DNA from: Hemileia vastatrix
Lineage: Eukaryota; Basidiomycota; Pucciniomycetes; Pucciniales; Zaghouaniaceae
Assembly (NCBI GenBank): GCA_030280995.1
Contig: JASXTE010000008.1
Coordinates: forward strand, 13,493,212-13,557,211
DNA length: 64,000 nucleotides
Direction of reading: 5' to 3'
Shown here: positions 46,216 to 54,649 of the stretch, piece after piece
Layout: each line of letters opens with the position of its first letter
How positions within the stretch are numbered: position 1 is the first letter of the stretch
Made by a program: the position numbers and the translations under genes
Notes under the pieces: generated by a model
What the model saw: the letters and a program-made list of their open reading frames with translations, nothing else
Database searches by the model: none
Told to the model about the DNA's origin: nothing

Positions 46216-48060
46216 CTACATTGGAAAAAAAAAAATTAACTTAGAAACAATTTCCTCATCAGGTAGTTTATAAGATCTCTTTAAATTATCAATTCTTTGG
46301 ATAAAGTGTTGCCAATCAGAGGAAGAATCACCATCAAAGGTAGGATATTGGTCTAACTTAGGCCAATTTTTCTGACTCCTGGGATGGTCCACTTTTTGGT
46401 TTGAATTATTCATTAGTAATAATTCCTGAAGTTTAGCCAGGTGTTCAGAAATTTCATTATTTACAGAAACAGCTGGTGCATGACTATCACAAGATTTTTT
46501 GCTAGTAGCAAAAGATTTTACAGACTCATTGTCAGTTTGTTTAATGGTTGAAATATGAGGAAGAAAGGATGAACTTTGTTCAGGTTTTTTCCCTTTATTT
46601 TTATGCAGCTTACTGGCAGAAATCTCATTTAATTCATTATTGATGGTTAAGGTTGAGAATTTTTTCTGTAGGTCAGACACATAGTTTCTTATTCTTGGAA
46701 TTTCAGACATCTGGTCATTCACTTTTGCAAGAGATAGAACATTTCTGTCCTCAGAAACTGAGTGTTTGGTACTTAGTGCATGGAAGTCATTTTTTAGTTT
46801 CTTCAACTCATTTTGTATAGATTTTATTTCATTTTTGAATGAATAATTTTCCTCAATAAGGGGTTTCAATTCACTCAATGTCTTATGCAGACTGATATTT
46901 CTATCTGAGATAGCTCTATGGTCACTTCTTATTTGTTTTTGTTGACTAAGAACAATATTCAAGGTTTCTTTGATTTTTAAATAAGCTGTATCTTGTACAG
47001 AAGAACTCACTCTACATTGCAAGTGTAAATTATTTAATCTATCATTTTCATGGATTAACACATCTCTCACATGTTTGTCTTTCACAATATTAAAATCAAG
47101 GGTATCTTTCAATATTTCCTCAGAAGTTTTTTCAATTAAGTTATAGATTTCAGGGGGAACAGAATCATTTTTAATTGCAAGAGAAGGATTAATTAAAGAT
47201 GTAGAAGTTAAATGTAAAGGTTCATCAAATGACAATTTGCTAATTACATCAATAGGGCTACTAGTTACAGGAAGCTTTCTTTTAACAGGTTTAACTGTTC
47301 TTTCACCATGTTCAATAATATTACCTGCAGAAGAAGATTTATTAGAAAACATACCCAAGTGACTATCAACCAAATTACTTACCATGGCAGAGGAGGAAAC
47401 TTCCCCTGGGACTGGGTTTGGGATTGTGCTTGGGCCTTCTTTCTCCTGCTTTGTTGGTAGGGATGAGGAGGTGGATGGAAATTGGGTGTTCTGGATGGGC
47501 CAGGCTGATGATGAGGAGGGTGTTGCACATTCTGTTGGTAGTGACTCATTAGATAATCCCATTTCCATTGCTCTACTTCCATAGTATTTGGATTTTGGAT
47601 GGTTGAGCTGGGTGGCTGTGAAGGTTGAGCCTGAAATTGAAGCTGATTGGGAGGCAATTGAGGAGGGGCCTGGGCCTGAATCTGGTTCCTGAGTTCTTGG
47701 ACCTGATCCCACAATGTGTCTACCTTTGCTTTGTACGTCATATTTTCTGTCTTCAACTCTTTTATATGACTGGAGAGGTTGCTGATTTGTTGTGGCAGAG
47801 GAAGCTTTTTTATTTTGAAGCCTTTTGGAAGACCTTCTTGAGGCACTAGAGGCTTTACTTCCTTCTGTGGTACTGGGGGAAGGGGGTTTGGTTTGTTTGC
47901 ATTTCCTGTCATTTCCACATCCTGCAGTATGAGAATTCTTTGTGTTAGCATAAGATTTTTTATGACCAACTTTAGAAGAACTTACAGTGTCAGCATCATA
48001 GTCAATTTCTATCTCATCCACTTGCATGTTATCCATTTTTTCTGTCAAATTGTTGGACAT
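46216..48060 (-). CDS. El-3 gag, long unspliced frame (614 codons)
   Basis: Starts at ATG 48060 (MSNNLTEKMDNMQVDEIEID). Domains: acidic N-terminus 1-25; a Ser/Thr/Gln-rich low-complexity part about 40-225 that overlaps another frame; a long coiled coil about 330-470 (ETLNIVLSQQKQ, LKPLIEENYSFKNEIKSIQN); and the beginning of the capsid-like domain (DQYPTFDGDSSSDWQHF). It ends prematurely after KLIFFFPM because an 11-T run on the coding strand (46225-46235) is one base shorter than the matching 12-base stretch in El-2. This could be a true deletion, an assembly error in a homopolymer, or a slippage site. Gag forms the virus-like particle. Confidence 0.85.
   Translation of the reverse strand: MSNNLTEKMDNMQVDEIEIDYDADTVSSSKVGHKKSYANTKNSHTAGCGNDRKCKQTKPPSPSTTEGSKASSASRRSSKRLQNKKASSATTNQQPLQSYKRVEDRKYDVQSKGRHIVGSGPRTQEPDSGPGPSSIASQSASISGSTFTATQLNHPKSKYYGSRAMEMGLSNESLPTECATPSSSSAWPIQNTQFPSTSSSLPTKQEKEGPSTIPNPVPGEVSSSAMVSNLVDSHLGMFSNKSSSAGNIIEHGERTVKPVKRKLPVTSSPIDVISKLSFDEPLHLTSTSLINPSLAIKNDSVPPEIYNLIEKTSEEILKDTLDFNIVKDKHVRDVLIHENDRLNNLHLQCRVSSSVQDTAYLKIKETLNIVLSQQKQIRSDHRAISDRNISLHKTLSELKPLIEENYSFKNEIKSIQNELKKLKNDFHALSTKHSVSEDRNVLSLAKVNDQMSEIPRIRNYVSDLQKKFSTLTINNELNEISASKLHKNKGKKPEQSSSFLPHISTIKQTDNESVKSFATSKKSCDSHAPAVSVNNEISEHLAKLQELLLMNNSNQKVDHPRSQKNWPKLDQYPTFDGDSSSDWQHFIQRIDNLKRSYKLPDEEIVSKLIFFFPM
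46225..46235 (-). other. T11 homopolymer at the gag frame break
   Basis: Eleven T in a row on the coding strand. Shifting back one base after the TTT codons brings translation into the downstream gag frame, in the same register as El-2. A single-base deletion is the simplest reading. Ribosomal or polymerase slippage is possible but not shown. Confidence 0.6.
47379..48060 (-). CDS. El-3 spliced product: coiled-coil P/Q-rich protein (about 205 aa, predicted)
   Basis: Exon 1 is 47986-48060 (first 25 codons of gag). Exon 2 is 47379-47921 in another frame. The 64-nt intron has GTAAGT, GCTAAC 23 nt before the acceptor junction, and CAG. The joined frame continues DADT into DVEMT and runs to GKFPPLPW then TAA. 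Exon 2 is P/Q-rich with a GFKIKKLPL basic segment, an amphipathic ISNLSSHIKEL...VDTLWDQVQEL region that could be a coiled coil, QWKWDYLMSHY, and a basic RRKKAQAQ near the end. No signal peptide or membrane segment. Against El-2 this frame has about 10 substitutions in 150 codons, whereas the gag frame over the same DNA has about 32. It may be an accessory protein from a spliced mRNA. The function is unknown and splicing is predicted only. Confidence 0.6.
47922..47985 (-). other. Predicted 64-nt spliceosomal intron in El-3 gag leader
   Basis: The donor GTAAGTTC follows ACT, the branch-like TATGCTAACAC is in the right place, and the acceptor CATACTGCAG precedes GAT. The size is typical of fungal introns. 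Being 64 nt, its removal changes the frame, joining the gag start to the better conserved overlapping ORF. In El-2 the donor is GTGAGT and the acceptor CAG has become CAA. Confidence 0.65.
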
Positions 48061-48755
48061 ACTAGTGGGAAGATTAATATTTTACTTTGTACTTTATAAA
48101 AAAATAATCAAAGTTAGTCAATAATTTGCTCCAAATAATATAAAAAAATTTTTTAATTAATTAAATTATAGAAAAATTAACTTTCAATATAAAGTAATAA
48201 TTAAAAAATTAATTTTTAAAAAAAATGGATTGCAAGTTTAAATTGGGAATAACAAGTTAGTTAATTCAACCAATTAATTACCAATATTAAATATGGCAAT
48301 ATATTGGGACTAAGCACAATGTACTTTTAAGTCAACCAAAAATTAACAATAATTAATAATAAAAAAAAAATTAAATTAATAATTCAATTTGTATTAATAA
48401 TAATGTTAATTCTTCTAGGACTAAGAGGATTTAACACTCTATAATGGTCAACTAGGAAAAAAAAATTTTTTAAAAATTGAACACTTACACTCAGTGAATC
48501 AGCAATTAAGCCACAATCACTGTTATTGCAATAAAAATATAGTATTATGAGTGAGAGGCGCAAAGGTGAACTTACTATAGTGATCGAAAAAATCACTTCA
48601 AAATAATATAAAAATTAATATTATATAAACCTAATATGTCGAACCCAAGTTCGAAACACAGTCGCGGCAAAAGTTTCGTTTTGCTAGGTGGTCCGTGCGT
48701 TTTGTCGTTCGTCGCCAGGCTTCGATCGTCGTCGTCGTTTGGAAAGGCCCTCAGT
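48061..48755 (-). other. El-3 5' untranslated leader
   Basis: AT-rich with no ORF. It contains the inverted repeat TCGAACCCAAGTTCGA at 48639-48654, shared with El-2. Next to the LTR the minus strand reads ACTGAGGGCCTTTCC; no TGG-type tRNA primer site is seen. Positions 48700-48750 are unusually rich in CG dinucleotides. Confidence 0.6.
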
Positions 48756-49897
48756 TGTCGGCCGGTCGTCTAGAAGAAGGAGAAAATGGAAGAAGGAATG
48801 AGAGGAGGAGAAGGAGGAAAAAGGTATGGGTAATAAAAAAAATAAAATTTAATAAAATTATTTAATTTATTGAGAGAAAAACAACGATAAGTGAGCTGGG
48901 AGGTGACAACAACTTGGTTTTATTAATATTAATATTATTTTAAGTAAGAGTTCTGCGCGGCAACCAAAATAATTACTATCAGACTTAAAGCAACCTTTAA
49001 ATTGTTATATAGAATTTTAATTAGATTTTTATTACTAATAAAAAGAATATAAACGTAATATAAAAATTGTATTTAAATTGTTGAGTGTATAATAAGTGAT
49101 AAGGCTCCAGGGGATTATCCAAGGCCCTTTTATAGGCAATGGGTCCTCTGAAGCGCTACTATATCAGTAAATACAATGATTAGAAAGGAATAAAACAAAT
49201 ATATCAAAAAGAGTAAATGAAACATAACAATATAGAGAAAAACATGAAACAATTAATTAAAAGCCCAATTAAGAATCCAATTTCCCCGCCATTAATCCCC
49301 AAATCAGTAAGTGACAATAGTAAATAACTAAACAAGAGTAAAAACATAGGAACTATGAGAAATATAAATTCCAACAGATGGTCCATCCTGATTTGAGGAC
49401 ATTTTAAGTGAAACAAAAAATAATTTGACGCAACAAAACAATCAATTAATCTCAATTTAGTTCAAATTAATCTATTTGTTTTTTCTAACACAACTAAGGG
49501 TCAAAAGAAGCGTCCTTAATAATTGTTTAGTGTCATATGAGAGGTATTAGTTAATATATAAATTTAAGTAATTAATTTAAATATATTATAAATAAAATTT
49601 ACACTTGTAATTATAATATATGTTTTTTAATTAATCAAATATAAATTTATAATTATTAAATATATAAAAATGCGCCATTATTTTTAGAATATATTATATT
49701 ATGCTCAATTTAATTGTATATAAAAATATATATAACCAATAAATTTAATGTAACATTTGTATATAATAAAATTCTTATATAATTTCATTATGTAATAAAA
49801 TATTAAGTTATATTCATTAAATACAAGTTTTACCCACTCTTTAAGGTTTTATAATTTATATATCATTTACTGGACTCCTGGAATAGCCTGGCTGACA
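48756..49897 (-). repeat. El-3 5' LTR (1142 bp)
   Basis: Identical by reading to 40717-41858. Holds the promoter for the element; TSD GAATT follows at 49898-49902. Confidence 0.96.
49100..49165 (-). promoter_or_regulatory. El-3 core promoter (TATA block)
   Basis: On the minus strand AGCGCTTCAGAGGACCC is followed by CCTATAAAAGGGCC (TATA 49128-49134) and GGATAATCCCCTGGAGCC. Only this block and the LTR tips are strongly kept between LTR-A copies. Confidence 0.7.
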
Positions 49898-49902
49898 GAA
49901 TT

Positions 49903-49928
49903 ACAAATTTATAACTTTGATACCCCCT
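49903..49928. mobile_element. MITE 2, right part
   Basis: Ends in TAACTTTGATACCCCCT, the inverted terminus, followed by TSD AAT (49929-49931). It continues the MITE that begins at 40543. Confidence 0.75.
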
Positions 49929-49931
49929 AAT

Positions 49932-52900
49932 ATAAATATTTTGAGAAATAGGGAAATTCAATGAATGAAAAATTATGTGATAGGGAAAAATAGGGTGTCT
50001 CAAACCTTACCAAAAACACTGTAGAAAGACTCTTACAGTCACATATCTGTAAGCACAATCCAAGTGAGTTGGATAAACCAAAGAAAACCCCATCCCTTGA
50101 AGTAAATAAAAGTTCTTAATTTATTATCCTAAAAATTGTACTTTTTATGAAATGAATTGTTGAAAAATTAATTTAGTGGGTTGAGAGATGAAGAATTGCT
50201 GTTCTTTATGATAAGAAAAGAAATACAACAGTGAGGTTGTACTTATAAAATTTATATGAATGATTGAAATATATGTTTTTATAAAGCTTTTTGTTTTAGT
50301 GAAAAGATGTTAAAAATGAGTCCTTGAAGTTGAGACCTTTCTAATCATAACCTAAAATTATATCATAAATATCTTTGTAGTAAAATTTATAAAGTTTTAT
50401 ATAAAAATGTTATTTTATAAAAGTATTACAAATTGTGAAATGTTATGTAAAATAATGATGGTGGCTGTTATTTTAATTTAGATGAATTTTTTCTCTGATG
50501 TTTTTTCTAATTTCGGGTCTACAGGCTTTATATGCATAGTTAAATCATGTGCTTTCTTTTCCTGCCAGAGAATTCCAGAGTTGGTACAAACTTACAGACT
50601 CAATTAGAACCTTAAAAACTTAATAAAAAATCTACAGGCCCTACAGATAACAGAATTACTTCTGCTTTAACTTCATAAATAATTTTTTATAATCTTCCCA
50701 GCTCTATTCTTCTAATCAAAAATCATCAAAGAGAAGAAAACTATGAAAAATCAAATATACTTTATAGAATTATTAAAAATATAAGAAAAATCATAAAAAT
50801 TCTTATAAAATTTTAAAATTTTTATGAGACTCCTAGATTTTATTTTAATACACCATTAGTCCTATACTTGAATTTCTTAACTTTTAAATAATTGTTTCTT
50901 TTTGACTTGTATTATTGCCTTATTTTAACAATATAACCATCCATTCTTTTAAAATAAAATTTTATAAAATTAGATTGGCCCTTCCAATCTCTAAAAGAAC
51001 CAACCTGATTCCACCTAAAAATATTTCTGAGTGCCATACTAAACTTTATACTGCCACAAAACCTAGTGTGTTTCTTTGTAAAATGCCACATAAAAATTCT
51101 ATGAAACATGGCAGATTTGGTACTTGGGGTATCAAACATGGGCTAAAGTACATCCTAAATTTTTACAATTTTCTCAAACACTATTCATCTCACCAATATA
51201 CACACCCTTCAAATAAGCTACTCATTGCCTTTCTTCTATCACAACCCATATACTCTACCTCACATCTCTTCTTCCAGTTATTTTCCAAATCAGATTTTCC
51301 TCCTTCACACCACAGTAAGCCAATCACTTTTTATTCCTTTCTTTATCAAATTTTTATGCTCAAATTTCTATCCTTGTAGCTTTTTTATTTCAATCTAAGG
51401 CATAATTAATATAATAATGGCCCAAAAATTGCAGAATATCATAAAAATAATAAACCATTTCATTTAGACAATTTTCTTGACTCTCCTGAATTTGAATAAA
51501 TAAGTATGTATTCTGAAGTTTTGCTTGATAAGCCCACAGTTTTAAGCTTGACCTAATTTTTTTATTATTTTCTCTTTTTAATTGCTTATTTTCACACCAT
51601 GTATTAACCAGAACCAGTGCCTGAGAAATCAAAAAATTATCAAAGAAGTAACTGACAAGAAAAGGATAGATGATAAAGAATGAAACACTCCTAAAAAATA
51701 CTCAAGCAGATTGTTCCTGAAAGTTTGTGGAATCATTCACAATAAAAGAATGAAACATTTTTAAAAATTGAGATTGAATTTTTAGATTTAAAGAGGTATA
51801 AAATTAGAATCCAAAGAGAAGGCAATTAAATATAGAAGATTTAAACATTTCAAGATTTTTTATCTAGCTAAACTACTGATATCTAATAATCAAGATACTA
51901 CTCCCACCATCATAAGTTAAATCTTTCTATCAATAACATTTATGAATTTGTCTTTTGTCTTTTATTTATCACTCTATTACATTTGCTCTCAAATACTATC
52001 TTCATCATCATATTTTTTTCTCGTTGCAGATCACCAAATTTTTTCTAAGTCAACAAATATTCATGTGAATTTTTCGAAAATGCCCTCCCATGCTATTTAC
52101 CATAAAAGGGAATGGGGATCACAAATTTTTTTCTAAGTCAAAAAATATTAAAAAAAATTTTTTTTTTGGCAATACCCTCCCCTGTGTTTTATTGAAGTAG
52201 GGGCCCAGATTGCAAAACTTGATTTTTATTCCATAAATTAACATGTGAACAAGTCTTACAAGATACTTTACATACATAAATTAATGAAAATTCAAGTAAA
52301 AATGTGAGTTGAAACCATCTGTGACAAAAATAAATGAAATCAAACAAAAGTTTATACTTGAGCCTCGTGAGAAAAAAAATTTCCCCATGTTTTCTTTCAT
52401 ACACTACACAGCCTTATAGCTCATTAATTTTAGTAAGTAGAGTATAATATCTGATTTATTAAATGTTTATTCATGAAATGAAAAAAATTTGACAACATAT
52501 ATTAGAACAAATACTTTTCATGGCTAACTAATGTTTTACTTTTTACATTACCTTTTCCCCTGCTTTATGAATCTATTTGAATAACTTTTGATTTAAATTC
52601 ATTCCTGTCCAAAAAATTTTAATAAAATCAATATAATTGAAAAAAATAATAAAATTGGAAAAAAAATATCTGAAGTAGTTCAAGAATTCCCTTAAAATTT
52701 GAAAAAAGCATCCAGAAAAGTTGAAAAAAGTTCCTAAAAAAGCATTCAGAAGTCTCCAAAAAAGCCCCCAAAAGCTCTCAGAAATGTGCCAAAAGGTTCC
52801 AAAAAAGCGCCTCAAAGTTTCCTAAAATAGTATCCTAAATGTTTACAAAAAAGTGAAACAAAATTTCAAATGTCCATAAAAAGTGTTAAAAAGTTTACTA

Positions 52901-53230
52901 GAAAAGTGGAATGATGTTCCAAAACAAAATACCCAAAAAAAAAACAGAAAAAGCACAAAAAAACCTGAAAATGACTTTAGAATGCTTTTAAAACATTCCC
53001 AAATTTTTTTTCAAATGATTACAAATAGTTTGGTAAAAGTATAGAATTCATAGAATTAGTTTGAGATGATGAATTTATCTAGATTCTATTAATGAGGAGA
53101 TTTCAGCATTGGAATAAGTATCAGAATAGACCATTAGATGTAGAGCTAGAGCTGTAGCAGTGATCTCAAGTTTATGAAGGCTGAAAGTGGCATGTTATGT
53201 TAGTGTAAAGTGAGGAAGATTAATGGTAAG
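49932..53230. other. AT-rich DNA without recognisable gene; several dispersed repeats
   Basis: No gene is recognised. About 51090-51320 matches 54365-54610 (TTTGGTACTTGGGGT, TCAAACAT, CCCATATACTC, TTTCCAAAT, CACACCACAGTAAG). Positions 52020-52215 contain a short tandem duplication (GATCACCAAATTTTTTCTAA and GATCACAAATTTTTTTCTAA) followed by CCCTCCC motifs, related to 22168-22250. Positions 52610-53000 have A-tracts at near-helical spacing, as at 39960-40540. The 154-codon ORF at 50915-51379 overlaps the dispersed repeat and is not conserved between its two copies, so I do not call it a gene. Confidence 0.5.
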
Positions 53231-53998
53231 TGTCACGCGCCACGTCACACTCGAGGCAAAAGCAGCTCATTAAATCAATAATATCGAGTCCTAAATCTAT
53301 ACTTGAAGTGCAGAAAGCAATTCTCCATAGCAACTGCGATTTTCCTTTGTGTACTTACTATTTAACTGCGCTAGCCTAAACTCTAAATCTAAATTAGTCA
53401 ATCTCCCAATAGGGTGCCTTAGTCCTTTTCAATAAGCAACGCACAGCACTAGGTTCAACGAAATAGTACAGTAGTAGTTTTCATTAAAGTTTTGTTAATT
53501 AATTAAAAAGGGGTAAATTGAGCATGGATGAGTATTTAGCGAAGAGGGTCTAAGTGTATGTTAGTAATGGTCAATGGAATGGGAATGGTGCAATGGAAGG
53601 GAGGTCAATGCAAGGAGGAATAAAGGATATAAAAGGGGTTGGGTATTTGGTTTGATATTCCTTAGAATTAAATTATAAATCGTATTTACATTAATAGTGG
53701 TAAATCTTTAGAGTTAAATCATTGTTATTGTATCTTTATTTTATTTTCTCAATATTCATTTCTAAATCCTAAATCTTTGATTATTGATTTTCCAACCCTT
53801 CGTGAGATCTTAAGAATTCCTATTACCTTTGAAACTATTTTATAATTCTTCTTGGACAAACCTCGAACCTGTAGCTCTTACTTCGAGTGATCTTCGAACC
53901 ACTTCCTCGAATCATTCCTCTGTGCTTCGAAGAAGTTTCTAACTCTCATCTCACTTTCAGGAACATCCTCGACCTTGTGCGTAGGTCGTCCTGTGACA
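53231..53998 (+). repeat. LTR-C, solo LTR (768 bp, TSD GTAAG)
   Basis: Starts TGTCACGCGCCACGTCACAC and ends GGTCGTCCTGTGACA, flanked by GTAAG on both sides (53226-53230 and 53999-54003). A TATA box GGATATAAAAGGGG lies at 53628-53634. Same family as the split LTR at 54650-56607. Confidence 0.93.
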
Positions 53999-54649
53999 GT
54001 AAGCTTACAATGACAATTTTAACAACTACTTTCAAGTCAAATACCTTATTTATAAGAATAAGCCCTTAAGGATTAGGTAAAAGAAATCTAGGTGCAGGTG
54101 CTTTTTTACCTAGTTCTTACTAATCATGATGAAGGGAAGTTTTTTTTATGGCTTGTTTAATTCAAATAAAGAAATATTTTGTGGCAAATACACTGTTTAA
54201 ATACACCTGTCTAAGGTAGGTGTATTTTATTCTTTGTAGGCAGTTTTGATACCTCTTTTGTGGCCTGTTTATGAGGTTTATATATTAAGTTTAAGAGCCC
54301 CTAATAAATAATAGCAAGTATAAAACATTACCAAACATTCCTAGCATGATTCATTTGAAATACTCCACACCAACACGCCATCAAAGATGGCTGATTTGGT
54401 ACTTGGGGTCTCAAACATTAGGTCAAGTACGTCCCACTTTTGTGGAATTTTCTAAACCACAAATGAGCCCACAAGTACCCACATTCTCCCAATCGTCTAT
54501 GCATCAACTTCCTTCTATCCTCACCCATATACTCCACATCAAAAAGTTTCTCCCCCAATTCATTTCCAAATAATATTTTTCTCTTTCACACTACAGTAAG
54601 TCTATTACATTTATTCTGTTTTTTTTAAAAATTTCCTGCTCAAATTTCT
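53999..54649. other. Spacer between two LTR-C copies, contains a dispersed repeat
   Basis: No gene is present. Positions 54365-54615 are the second copy of the repeat at 51090-51320. A 19-bp region near 54194-54230 (TACACCTGTCTAAGGTAGGTGTA) is an imperfect inverted repeat. Confidence 0.45.

Larger units (their letters stand above)
40717..49897 (-). mobile_element. El-3: complete, young family-A chromovirus
   Basis: A 9181-bp minus-strand element with two 1142-bp LTRs that look identical throughout, and a perfect GAATT target duplication (40712-40716 and 49898-49902). Gene order on the minus strand: leader, gag (48060 onwards), then pol in the same frame. Pol is one intact 1208-codon ORF. Only two lesions separate it from a continuous gag-pol frame: one missing base in a T11 run of gag and a TAA at the gag-pol border. 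Identical LTRs mean insertion was very recent; with 1142 bp and no difference I cannot resolve age further. Confidence 0.96.

Noticed and set aside
47328..47385. 58-nt second intron as a certain intron
   Set aside because: Good donor and acceptor, but removing it gives the same TGG TAA stop and El-2 lacks the acceptor; kept only as a possibility in the findings.
47384..47584. Plus-strand ORF present in both El-2 and El-3 (MAEEETS...)
   Set aside because: Antisense of the doubly coding P/Q-rich region; its conservation is explained by the sense frames.
49204..49455. 83-codon hydrophobic ORF in both El-3 LTRs (also 41165-41416), a possible membrane protein
   Set aside because: The identical copies follow from identical LTRs. 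The equivalent region of the LTR at 2646-3778 has stops, so no coding constraint is seen.
50915..51379. 154-codon ORF as a host gene
   Set aside because: It covers a dispersed repeat whose second copy (54365) does not keep the frame; composition is low-complexity.
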